NCBI RefSeq assembly: GCF_964204645.1
Contig: NC_134030.1
Location: 3,139,855-3,203,854, forward strand
DNA: 64,000 nt
Reading direction: 5' to 3'
From: Tubulanus polymorphus
Lineage: Eukaryota; Nemertea; Palaeonemertea; Tubulaniformes; Tubulanidae
Below, in pieces: positions 14,529 to 26,200 of this stretch. A program made the position numbers and the translations under genes. Numbering within the stretch: position 1 is the stretch's first letter; each line of letters begins with the position of its first letter. The notes beneath the pieces are model-generated. The model was not told where the DNA came from. It ran no database searches and was given only the letters and a program-made list of their open reading frames with translations.

Positions 14529-16722
14529 TTACAATGTAGCGGTCAGTGCAGCTACGATCCACGATAAAGTGAACACGAAATATCCGCTTCGGTAAAGTTC
14601 TTTCAATCCGAACCCATAACACAAATCCCACGACTGAAATAACAAAACACATTCGAAACATTAATTCCGGCAACTCGAAACGCTTGGTACCAGTCGGTAA
14701 ACTGATCAAGTCGATGGATTTCATTAACATTCAATTGGAAAAACCTTCTATTTGTCGGATTCTCAACTCAATATCCAGTCAACTCTGTATCTGGTCAGAC
14801 TCACCAAGTCATTATTTGGATAAGTCATCAAATCACGTCAATTTTTGAATCTTAATTTGTATTTACGTTTCAAATTACTGAGTGCAAGTCGCCATTTGGA
14901 TAAATCAAAAAAATTCGACTATCTTTGGAGAACAGGTTTGTTACGGACGTACCATGTGTCTGATACCGTTTATCAGGTGATATATAATCGGCCAGCACAG
15001 TATTGTTTTTGCGATGTAGATTCCGGCGGGTCCAATAGAGATTAGATCCATATAGTAGGGCAGTTTATGCGGCATCAATGGCATTACACATCCAAATCCA
15101 CAAACAACTGTAATACAATAGAAACATGCAACATTAGTAGTTGTAGAATAGCCTAACTCAATCACTTACCACCAACTTACAAATTCCAAGAGTTTTCCCT
15201 CATTTTTCGAAATGTTATAACACAAAATTCCCTGAGTAAATCTCGAGGAAATTTTATGTCTAAGATGTAACAATTTAATCTTTTTTATGAATTATGTATT
15301 AAGAAATGTGTGGTCAACAACATATCCAAATTCCCAGGCTGTTTGCAAAATTTGTCAAATTCCAGGTTTTCCAGGTCAGTGACCAGTAGACCACTGGTAG
15401 ATGGTTTCTAGAGTCTGAAACGTTGCGTCTTTACTTATTTATTTTAATTCTTGATAGATAAATTTCATTTTCAATCTTTCAAATTTGTAGAAAGTGAATT
15501 CTATTCAAATTATTAACACAACATTCAATATCTACCGGTACAACCATTTTATGACATTTTTTTTCAAAGTTGCTTTGATTAACGATCAATCAGCAGCCTC
15601 AACAGAGACCAAAACATCTTATCAGCGCACTTTCACAGTTTCAAATTGTCGTTGCAATGGGGAAGTATATGTCTGAAAGGTTGCAGATTGATACATACAG
15701 TTAGCTATCCAATTTACCTATTCCCATTCCAATACCAGATATTCTATGCGTAATAGACAGCATCGATGTCAACTGCGCCCTAAAATATTCGAAAGGAAAA
15801 TCACATTTAAATATCTTAAGTCAAATAGATTTCAACACTACAAAGGCCTAACTATACTGGACATAACCACTTTTATGGATAGAGAGAAAAACTTACGCGT
15901 AAATGGAAAGATGCGGAGATTGAGGCCTTCCGAGCTGAACTTCATTTTTATGCCAAAATTCTCTCATTTCTTCGATAGCTCTCTGATTGGTCGTTATCGG
16001 GAGACTGAAAATAAATAATATCGTCATCTTTAAGAACTGAAACGAATAAATCTTCTACATCCATTCCTCAGACTCAGGGTTTCCTTAGATCCGTTAGATT
16101 AGACAGGGTGGCCACTTTCACTGACTATTCCCTGATGTGTACTGAATCTATGATGTTTTTACCTGTTTGTCATGAGTGGAATAGCTCGTGATGTTTGCTG
16201 TAGTAAACCTTGACGGCCGCATAATCTAGAAAAACACATCAGAAAATACTACAATTAAAATTCGATTGATTATTGTTGTAGCTGAAACAACTACAGGTAA
16301 TAACCATTACATCATAACAGTTCCCCAAAAAACTTTTACAGGTTCTAGGGGTAACCCATGTATACCTTATAATTAGATGTCTGGTATTCAGACTAAGACT
16401 AAAAAAAGGGTAGAGTCTAACCCTGGGTAATGTTCAGGTCTAAAATTAGGCTTAACGTGGATTGCGCAATCATGAAATTGGTTCTACCATCTGTAGATTG
16501 TATGAAAATATGGTAGTCCTAGGATATGTTGAAAGGAAGGATTGTTGAGCCAGGACAGGAAGACAAGGGAAGGCGGAAATTTTTTGACATTTTCTATTTT
16601 CTAAGCCAGATCTACTTCGATTTTTACAGACTGAAGAGTTTACAATAATGCACGATACAGAGCTACAGCGTGTTAACTAATAAACAACATCAAAATCATT
16701 ACCGTAACATCGATAGAGCCAT
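14529..16722 (-). CDS. SDHC-like cytochrome b560 subunit of complex II, divergent second copy
   Basis: Six exons: 16703-16722, 16163-16225, 15897-16004, 15718-15779, 14953-15107 and 14529-14633. All junctions are GT-AG and all phases agree, giving an intact 170-residue protein starting MALSMLR. Key motifs are kept: SPHLSIY, SITHR (quinone-site Ser and Arg) and YHLINGIRH (haem-ligand His). Exon sizes and phases match the plus-strand SDHC next door almost exactly (108, 62 and 105 bases in exons 3, 4 and 6). Product: membrane anchor of succinate dehydrogenase in the mitochondrial inner membrane. The C-terminal helix (start SWDLCYGFGLKELYRSG) and the middle of the protein have diverged strongly. 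A retained coding frame suggests a working, perhaps specialised, isoform. Confidence 0.9.
15390..15515. mobile_element. Degenerate element remnant with GAAACGTTGC end, in the SDHC-like intron
   Basis: This stretch resembles 45780-45915: gtctgaaacgttgcgtc is followed by an attttaattcttgat block and an AT-rich tail ending in aaatttgtagaaagtg. Limits are approximate and no clear target duplication was seen. It is probably an old copy of one of the hammerhead-like families. Confidence 0.4.
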
Positions 16723-17078
16723 TTTAACAGTCGTTTTTCTACGTTTTTTAGATGTTTTTTATTCGACCTCCACAAAACGTAGCTATCACAAGATTCACGC
16801 GATTCGCCGCAGGTCTAGGTACTTCGATATATCTCATAGAAAATAATCAAAACTATCATTTAAAACGACAAGAAATTTGGTATAGTATATTAATCAGACA
16901 TAATATAGATATATTTTGAAACGAATTTTGAATTATTATTCTTGTTTATTATTGATAATTAGGGGCCAATTTATTGATCATGATAGACCAACAAGTGGAG
17001 CCGTGAATCGCGGGGTCGCTCTATACAATTTGACGGATTTTCTCCGAGTTTTTTCATTTAAAAGCGAATTTATACAGA
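16723..17078. promoter_or_regulatory. Shared upstream region of the two divergent SDHC genes
   Basis: Only 356 bases separate the two start codons (16722 on minus, 17079 on plus). Both 5' untranslated regions and both promoters must therefore lie here or overlap the genes. It is AT-rich and I see no convincing TATA box or repeated motif. Bidirectional promoter activity is an inference from geometry alone. Confidence 0.5.
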
Positions 17079-19484
17079 ATGTCGGCAATTTTGAGGTACA
17101 TTTTTGCGTTTCCCTTGTAGATCGATAAACGATGTAGATTTAATCATGAGAAATATATTTTTCTATGGTTTTTACGGTCGAAGATTTCAATTCGAAACGA
17201 TTCGTGGATCGAATAGTAGTCTGTCCAACTTCCGTTCGCGGTTACGTAAATGTGACGAGTTTGTTGAGAGTTTATTCTGCTGATTGAGTGGGTTTCTTTA
17301 TTTTTTTTTAGGTTAGCAACACGAAGATGCCTTCTACAAAGAAGCACACCATTTATGACAAGGAGGTAAGTACCTCGCCTTCCTCTGATCACTAACTAAG
17401 ACAAGTAATACTGACTCTCTGTCATCTGTGTGAATCAAGATTCCTTGACCTAGTATTGGACAAAGTCAGGGGCGGATTTAGAGGGGGTTCAGCGGGTCCG
17501 AACACCCACTAAAATTCACAAGTTACCCTTTTTATTAGAGGCCAATGGAAAATCTATTTGAAATCCTGGATCCGCCCCTAATAGTCTAAGGCCAAAAAAA
17601 TTGATACCTTGTTTCTCCGCTCTGCTGAGCTTAAATGTTGACCCGGCCGGCCGCCTATCTACCCTATACATTACTTTTTTTAAAATCGTGATCAATTTCA
17701 CCATAACAGACTCGGCCGCTATAGAAATGAACTGTTTATAAATTTTATCATATTTTACAAAAATGACCCGGCCGCTGCGGAGAAACAAGGTATCATTTTT
17801 GTTTAGCCTAAATACTAGATGCATAAGAGTCTTAACAACCCCTCTACTATAGTTGTAACTGGGGTTTTTCAAAGCTTTCTTTCTATTTTTGCCTGATTTT
17901 TTCTTTCAGTTTACCGATCACCAATGATCAAAGAGCGATCAAAGAAATGGAATATTTTTGGCATAAAAACGAAGTGAAACTGTCGCGACCGATGTCACCA
18001 CATTTATCTATTTACAAGTAAGAGTCACGTCTTTTCACACGACAGCAAGTTTTCAAATCCTTGTAGTCACGATGGAATCTCGAACGCTGCTGTGGGAATT
18101 GAAGATTCTACTTCTTATGGCAAGCAAACGATTTACCGCTCCGTGTCGCTAGTAACTTGGTCTTTCATATTGCGTGTTTATTAGTCAGAAATTGGATGAA
18201 CTTTTCAAAATTTTAAATGAACACTGAACAAATCAGTGAGTAGAAAAATGAATTTAATGTTCTGTGATGACAGGTGTCTAAAAATACAATTCAAAGTTAG
18301 TTGATACTGAACTAATCCTGACAACATAAGACCGAGTGCTCATCACGCCATCTGGTGAGATATCTGGTGATGTGTGTGTTATTAGCGATTAATCATTATC
18401 TTCTTGTGTTATTTTATTTTTAGAGTTGAAGTCACCTCACTATTGTCAATCACTCATCGATTAACTGGAGTTGGTCTTTCTGTCGGTGAGTAATTCAGAA
18501 AAAAACAACTCTAACTTTTACAAAGACTCAAGGGATTTGTAAATTGGTAGAAAGTTTGTCATTTGCTATTTTCAGGTTTAATCGGACTCGGTTGGTTAAG
18601 TTTATACAACACTAATTTTCGACTATTCGCCGATGGAGCTCTAGAACTGGTCGGACCGTGGGGAGTATTCGCAACGAAGGCCGTCCTCGTTTGGGGAATG
18701 GTTTATCATCTGCTCAACGGAATCAGACATTTAGTAAGTTCACACGCAGAACCTAACCAAAAAAACGCTTCGATTTTAGTTGTAACCTGCGACCAGTTGT
18801 ACAGTCATGACTTGAAATTCAAGAGTTAAGACCAGTCTAAGACCGTCTTAGTTCTACGGTGGAACCTCGTTACAGCGATCTTTGCGAGACCAGAAAATCT
18901 GTTCATTGCACGTAATGAACGTAAAGCCTAGCGCGCATCGACAGTGCGATTGGAGACAACTAGTTGCAAGGCAGTTTTCGGCGCATGAGAGGAACTGGCT
19001 GGATACGATCAGTTGCTTGAACGTGTCGATGTGAGCGAGCTTACGATTGGTAAGCGTCGATCTATCTCCAGTTCCAGCCAGTTGCCCATGTTCTACTTTT
19101 GAGCAACTGGTTGTACTCAATCGCAGTCATATCCGTCGATGTGCGCGCTCTGGATCTCGACGTTTGACATGCGCCATGGAGTTCATCCGAGATGCGTTCG
19201 GTAGCAACTAGTTGTCTCCAATCGCAGTGTCGATGTGCGCTAGGCTTAAGGATACGCCTGAAACCTGTTAGGGGTTAAACCTCTTTTGGACCTAAGTCAT
19301 GACTTTGCAACTGAGGACCGAGTTCCACAGTTCTAATGGGTCTGTATTATAAATGATATTGAATTTCGGTTTGTTGCAGGTTTGGGATCGAGCCGTAGGA
19401 CTGAAAATAAGTGCAATCTCTAAAAGTGGATTAGCGATGGGCGTGGCTTCGGTCGTGTTAGCGTTAGGTCTCGCAGCTCTCTAG
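17079..19484 (+). CDS. SDHC: Succinate dehydrogenase cytochrome b560 subunit (complex II anchor)
   Basis: Six exons: 17079-17095, 17312-17365, 17910-18017, 18424-18485, 18576-18733 and 19380-19484. They give a 167-residue protein in agreeing phase. The N-terminus (MSAILRLATRRCLLQRS) is basic and lacks acid, as expected for a mitochondrial targeting peptide. SPHLSIY and SITHRLTG carry the quinone-site Ser and Arg; YHLLNGIRHL carries the haem-ligand His; the last exon begins VWDRAVGLKIS, like the human VWDxGKGLKI region, and ends GLAAL. With SDHD it would anchor the SDHA/SDHB head in the inner membrane and pass electrons from succinate to quinone. The start lies in a 17-base first exon. Introns 2 and 5 contain transposon remnants. 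Confidence 0.95.
17470..17580. mobile_element. hAT-like miniature element in SDHC intron 2
   Basis: The ends are inverted: caggggcggatttag on the left and ctggatccgcccct on the right. This resembles the CAGGGGCGGATCCAG ends common in hAT-type miniature elements. It contains no coding sequence. A related single end occurs near 57060. The target duplication is not clear, so the exact ends are uncertain. Confidence 0.55.
17584..17812. mobile_element. Inverted-repeat miniature element in SDHC intron 2
   Basis: The left end (ggccaaaaaaattgatacc, then ttgtttctccgc) is matched by its reverse complement on the right (gcggagaaacaaggtatca, then tttttgtttagcc). The inner part has repeated CCCGGCCG blocks. 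It abuts the hAT-like element and encodes nothing visible. It is probably a non-autonomous DNA transposon. Confidence 0.6.
18924..19247. mobile_element. Miniature inverted-repeat element in SDHC intron 5, about 44-base terminal repeats
   Basis: The left end, starting aagcctagcgcgcatcgaca at 18924, reappears as its reverse complement ending at 19247, with only a few mismatches over about 44 bases (the shared block includes gcaactagttgtctccaatc). The 324-base body has no open frame of note. It lies wholly inside the last SDHC intron. The superfamily was not identified. Confidence 0.8.
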
Positions 19485-22400
19485 CAGTATAGTAGAGACA
19501 CACAACAAATCAGTCACAGTCTTACGCAGATAGATTCACTCAGGGTTTAATCAAAAAGCACCAAACTACTTTATTCAGTATTCTAGCCTTCCCCAGTTTG
19601 ACATCATCACTCTTAACGCAGTAGGTATCAATCTGCTGTCTGCGCCCTGAACCCGCGGACCTGCCTGGACCCTTCAGATCCTCAGAATGAGCCATTCAAG
19701 ATTTTGTTACTATTCTTCCTGTTTTTGATCATCTACACTTCATCTGAGACATTCTAATTGGATATGAACCGCAAAGACCATTTTATCAAAAACAAATTTA
19801 CCAGCGCATTTTTAAAAACTGATCATCCAGACTTCACTTTCTGAAGAGGAGTGGTTCAGGACCGAAGGAGTGTGGTTCAGGGTCCTGCATCAATCAGTAC
19901 AATCAACAGTATTTCTCTTCAATAATCAATTATTCCATTATTTAATCATAACGTTTTTCTATGTTTTTTTGTCAATTGTTTGTGTATTTTCTAGTATTAT
20001 CTCATATGATCTCTTCATGTAAAAACATATATATATAAATATAACGAATGCTTGCCGGTGCACAAAGTCTACAAACATCGACTTACTAGAATCTGGTAGT
20101 AACCGACTTCAATCCTTCGAAATCTGCCTTTCAAATGAATCCACGACTTCCAACGCGATTTGAAAATGAAAAAGGTTTTGATATCAGATTCCTAGAAGTC
20201 GATGGTAAAAGACTTGTCAGAACACAAGCGAAAACTCAGGGAACGACGCTGTACAGAAACCTAGATTATTTATAGATATTATTAGAGATTTGATATTTTA
20301 CGATAGACTCAATTATTATTCTACATTATATTATCATATATTGAACTAATGTACAAATGTATATTTGGTGTTTAAACTCATGTCATCTGTGTATAGTGTT
20401 TCCTCTACTAACTTGTCAATAACGGATTCAGTTCTGTTAAGAGTTAAATCTGAATTAGAATTACAGTGTAGTTCTTTTCTGTTATTTGACTCAAAGGTTG
20501 AATTTTAACTCCAACCGTTGAATTAGCTCCAGAATTGTTAAACTGGCTCCAAAACTGAGGAACCGGCTTCAGTTTTATATTGTAGTTCTTTAACTTGTTT
20601 AAACTCTAGGATTAAATCATTTAGAAATTAACGCATTAATTAGTTCATAGTGATCGGACTTCATTACCAGGATTCAGTTCCACAGTTCAAAGTTAAAACA
20701 ACTGTACTTACTCCGCCAACTACTGTGGAATTGGTTCTAGTTTTGGCTGTTGGTGTAATTACAATCGAACTTGCTTAACTTTGACTGTAGCCAACTCTGT
20801 AAAGTATTTTTACTCATTTCTTAAAATCTACCTCTCTTGGCCGCAGTATTTCACGTGTAGAACAAAAATTATCGCATTTTTCTTGATGAATCCAGTCTTT
20901 CTACCTCAACATTCTTAAACTATTCCTTAATGTACCAGTACTATATTATAGTGTATTTCAATTTCTGTAATGTCACTACTAATATGATAATAAGATAAAC
21001 CTGTGATACTGTAACTTTACGATGATATTGCATGAAATATGTAAAATAGGTTAGTACTGAATTTTTGGGCGTGGTTGCACAGTCATGACTGGAAGTCAAA
21101 AAGTTGTCTATCTTAAGACTGGTCGTAAGTTGTCAGATAAGCTGTATAACTAGCTGAGATCGTCTTAACCCTTTCAGTGCGTCTATGAATCAGTGATGGA
21201 TTTTGCTAGTACACCGCACTGTGGTGCATTGATGAAATTAGTAATTAGTAAAAATCTCTCTTGAAAAATGGGAGCCCCTGTCAAACATAGTGAAATGATA
21301 GTAACTAACGATACACCGCACCGCGGTGTAGAGGCACTATAGTGGTATTCCCGTTATTCAACACACTAGGGTGGAATTTTTCAAATATTTTAAATTATCT
21401 CCAGCACTATAGGGAATTTATTAGTCAGCACTGAAAGGTTTAAACTGGTGTTAAATCTCAAACAATGTGACTGGGCAGCTGACGCTGGTGATGAATACTA
21501 TGGAGAAATATGGTTATAGTTGTATACATGAAGTTTGATACGTAACGAGTTAGAAATGAATGATATTGTATGTTAACAATGATCTCTCAAAGCATGACGA
21601 CTATCAGTATTAGTAGCAAAAATGCATGAATTCCTTCATATTTTTGGTATTAGTGAAAACCTCGCCACCAACTGTTATATACGTTAACTATGTTTGTTTA
21701 CGGCATTTGTGCCACCCTACTATAATATATGTACACGGTAAACTCACATTGGCGAAATTCTGAATAAAATGTTTGGGAATGTAGACATTAACGTGCATCA
21801 TTGGGGAAATTGAATTTGGTATATGACGCTCATTTCTGAATACACACCTGCTGAAAGAAAGTCAATTTGAAATCTGTTATATAACATTGTGAACTAGGCT
21901 TTAAACTGAGTTTCATGTGTGTTCCGTATGGCTGTAGATTGATTGTGTATTTTGTGACTGATAATAAATTTGGTTAGTGTTTTGAAATTGTTTGGTTTTC
22001 TGCTTTTTTCTGGGAATTATTTTAGATGAGCTGTTCCAGCAGACATGTGAATGTGGAGTCATGGTTTGTAGTTTTTTGTTGGGCTTACTTTTCAATTGCT
22101 ACTTTTTTATTCACTAGTTTATCTGCAATATATTTGTCGCAACATTTGTTAAGTGATATAAAGAATTCATCAAATAACAAAAGCCAAGCACACATCACTT
22201 CTGGGCAATTAACATGTCCTTGGGCATGAATGACATGAGTGAAATTTATCAATATTTTTATCCGAAGATAGTAGTACATGTACAAACTACTGTATTAGTA
22301 GAATAGTCATTGATTCAATGGTCTGGAACCTTCAGCGTTTCGCTGAGCAGAAGGGCAGTGGCTTAAAAAAAACTGCAAAAACGAATTGTTTTGTAGAAAA

Positions 22401-23214
22401 ATTGCCAGTTGAGTAGATACAGTGCTGTTTTTTAAAGTCTGAGAATTTTCTCGGAATCCGGCCAGCAAATCGGTAAATAGTTTGTCCACTACGGTCGTCC
22501 AAAGACTCTGGCAAGCGAATATTGGCAAGCTAATGTTAGTTCACGTTTTCCCCGCTACCATTATACAAAGAGGCAGCACTAGACGGTCGACATGCGACTC
22601 GCTATTTGACTGTGACGGGCGAGATCATATTCAATCGTCAACCATCGAAAACGCTAATGTTTTGTTCAATGAAATTATTCTCTTAATAAAGACTTTAAGT
22701 AAATAGAAATGATTCTCAATCACGACGAAATAAGAATCAATTCATGAACCAGGTCACAGAATGTAGCTTCATTGAAAATCACACGCGTTGGTAAAATGTC
22801 TAGCGCGCATATGAGCGCAATTCACGAAAAACGTTACTTTTTTCGCATGAAAAATACTAAGAAGCGGTTACTTAGCACGTTACTGCTTCAAACCATGCGC
22901 CCCGTAGATAAGAATTGTGTCATCAAATCAACGGTGTGTGTTTATTCAACTATAGTCCTGAATGCGACTTTAAGACAGGCCTAGCTATCTTGTGCTTATC
23001 ATAAAACTTATCTTGAAACCTATGATATCTCATTGATTAAACTGCACATGTATTAATTGTAAGTGTTTAGTTATACATGTATGTATATACACATTGAACT
23101 GTCCACCCTTATATTCAATTGAGTGAAAATAACGGCTCGGATGAAACGGAGATGGCGGTTAAACGATCCTACTGATTATGTCTGTTCTGATCGCGTTCAT
23201 CATTAGAGAGAATT
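19485..23214. other. Spacer downstream of SDHC, with repeats
   Basis: No coding exon was recognised. The SDHC 3' untranslated region must begin here, but no single polyadenylation signal stands out; an AATAAA at 21763-21768 seems far away. The stretch holds a piggyBac-type element (21165-21443) and several partial copies of the cacagtt/gagttaac element (around 20660-20760 and 21065-21160). Confidence 0.5.
21165..21443. mobile_element. piggyBac-like miniature element, copy 1
   Basis: It is bounded by TTAA on both sides, with ends CCCTTTCAGTGC and GCACTGAAAGG. Inside are two copies of a caccgca palindrome (near 21213 and 21311). TTAA targets and CCCTTT ends are typical of piggyBac-type elements. 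A better-preserved copy is at 51533-51829. Confidence 0.75.
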
Positions 23215-26200
23215 ATGTCGGTTTTCACTCTGGTGGTGTATGCACTCTTACTTCTGATAGTCAACAGCGAACAAACCGCAGGTAAATAGATATATACACC
23301 AATTGAAGAAGAAAGCTGTAAAGACGATGTCAAACTAATAGAGCTGGATTTTCAAATACTATGCACCTGCTTCATAACAGGATTTACTTCTACGGGTATC
23401 AGACAACTTTGTTATAACAGCTTACTGTTCTTGGGAAATAAATCAGTTTTGAAAATGGTACATCGTCGAAAAAATTTTTTTCTCATTTGAATTAGAAATT
23501 TGTCTATGAAATCCTAGACCCTAGGAGTCCACGATGACGAACCAACGAAGACATCGATTTCCAGCCTAAACCCTGCAACTTATTAATTACTTATGCTAAT
23601 CATCTGCTATAAAGTTCATAAAGACCTAGATTAGGGTGTTTTGAGTAATGGAAGAATTCGTTTTTGGAATGTTTTTACAGGATCTGATCCGACTAAAGTT
23701 TGTCCTGAAACGCAGTTGGCCAACGCATTTACCAGGTTCAATGATATCTGCTATTACGCGACGGATAGGGATAATTGTAGCGATATCCTGGGCTCGAATC
23801 TACCTCAACCGAGAACAGTGCTGCAAACTTCTGCCATTGAAGAATTTATGGCGGAAAACGATATACCCGACACGACGATTGACATAAACCCATTTTTAAC
23901 TGATTGGCACTGGACTGAAGGTAATATCAGTTTTACACAGAACAGTTCCGAATATCGAAACGTGTATTATTTCTTGTTTGCCAGTTACTTCACTAAGACA
24001 TTAAGCTATATACCAATGCTTCGTTATTGCTATACAATTCAAATATTTCATTGTGAAATTTTACACTTGATTGCTTAGAAGAGTTTACAAGAACAGTTTG
24101 ATAAATGAAAAAGGATGCGGCCGCTGAAACAAGTGGGAAACATTATAGAAACTTATCATGGATATTTTCTACGTAGTTTCTCTAGTCTTAACTTCTAAAA
24201 CATTGTTTTGGTAGATGCTACGGTTGTTTCGGCGCAGGGTTGTTATATGCACACGCAGAAGTTTCAATATTCCACAGTGGTTGCGACGATGACACCAGAT
24301 TCCTGTAAACGCACTTGCCGATCTCTGTCGTACAAAATCGCCGCTGTTCAGGTACGTTATTTGCATCGTCGGCGTTTTTTCTTTCCATTCTGTGAAATAG
24401 AATAGTTTTACGTGCTTTTTTAGAATGGCAACAACTGTCATTGCAACATGACCTGGAATCCATATTTGTTGACCAGTGGGGACAAATGCACTGTCAAATG
24501 TAGCGGCGATGAACTCCAACTATGTGGAGGTCAAGACAGCTATTACGCGTACCATATTTCGGGTAAGCAAAGAGACAAAGACCCCCTTATTACGAGTAGT
24601 TCAGGGCCTGATGTAAAACCTGAATCATTTCATCAGATATTATGTCTAGTTCATGTCTTTAAGTCTAATTTAGACTGGAACTGAGAATTCTTTTGTAAGC
24701 TAGACCAAAGATGAGACGGTGTTTGTTTTGTATATTGTGTAGATACCGTCCAAGATTTCAACGTCTGGACTCGAGGAAACCCATCGTCGAATCGGGACAC
24801 TGAAAACTGTGTGTACGTCCAATACGATAGGTCATTGGACGATGCTACGCATGTTTGGAAGACTGGAAAGTGTAGTGAACGGCTGCAATACGTATGTGGA
24901 ACAAAACAAGGTAAACACGTTAATGAGGCTGCAGGTGTATCGTTCTGGTTGACACCAATTTGAATTAACCTTTTTTTCAAATTTGTGAATTGACTTTGCG
25001 AGTCCGTACTCTTATCTACGAACCTATAAATCTTGGTCATATTTCCAACGCTTATCCGAAAGCAAGGTCTTTTTTATTTGTTAGTATAGATAAAAATGGT
25101 ACATCGAATATCTTTAGATCAAACATAAGCTTTATCTCTTCTGGTAGGTTTGAACAGCAAGCCTTGTAAGCCATACCAAAAACAGATAAATGACGTATGT
25201 GTCACTATAACCTGGAAGTTAGCGAGTGCAACGTCCTGGCACAAGGCTAAATTAAGATGTGAAAACCTCGGCGGTTCATTACTATCCATCCGGGACCAGG
25301 CATTCAACGGAAAACTCTCCAATACATTATTCTTGTACGGCAGTGAAAAGCGATTTTGGGTCGGTCTGACGAATGTCGTTTGGACCTGGGGTAGAGTTAA
25401 CGCACTTTCGGACGCTTACGGTATGAAATGCCCAACTTATCCTATATATACCTCCGTATAACTAGTAATCAACATACGCTATTTGCTATATGCATCCATT
25501 TCTTAAGCTTATGGAATAAAGGAGACGTCCTGGAGTTCGAAAACTATTCTAAACATTAGTGATAGCGTATGTACATTCTTGGACTCTCGAACTCATTACT
25601 GGACCAGGAAGCAATGTTCATTGAACCAGTCTCATAAAATCTGTCAAAAAGGTAACAACAAAATGATAATATATTTTGGATTTTGGTATCTGATATCTAC
25701 TTCATTAACTAATATACGGATATGATCACATTCATCGTAGATGTTGGCACTAAGAATAGTCTAAAAGTCGTTCATTTCTATTATTTCAATAGCTTTAAAA
25801 GGTCCATGCGGGCTTATTTACAAAGTCTATAACGTCTTCATTTCCAGATGCACAGTTTCTTACAACCACGACCACTACTGAACCGACTACTACTACAGTC
25901 ACTACTCCTAAGCCTAAACCTATCACACCAGTTCCTACTAAACCGGAACCCACTACGACTCGCAAACCAACGACTACGTCACAGTTGACCACGTCACATA
26001 ATCCTACAACCACGTCGAAGTTGACTACGTCACAAAATCCCCCAACTACACAACAATTACCCACGTCACAGAATCCTTCGACCACACATCAAATGCCATC
26101 GTCACAAAGACCATGGACGACTGAAAGTGTCCTTTCGTCGACCACTGAATACAGCGCTACTAGTGGTAATAATTGTGACGTCATTATTCAACCTGGAAAT

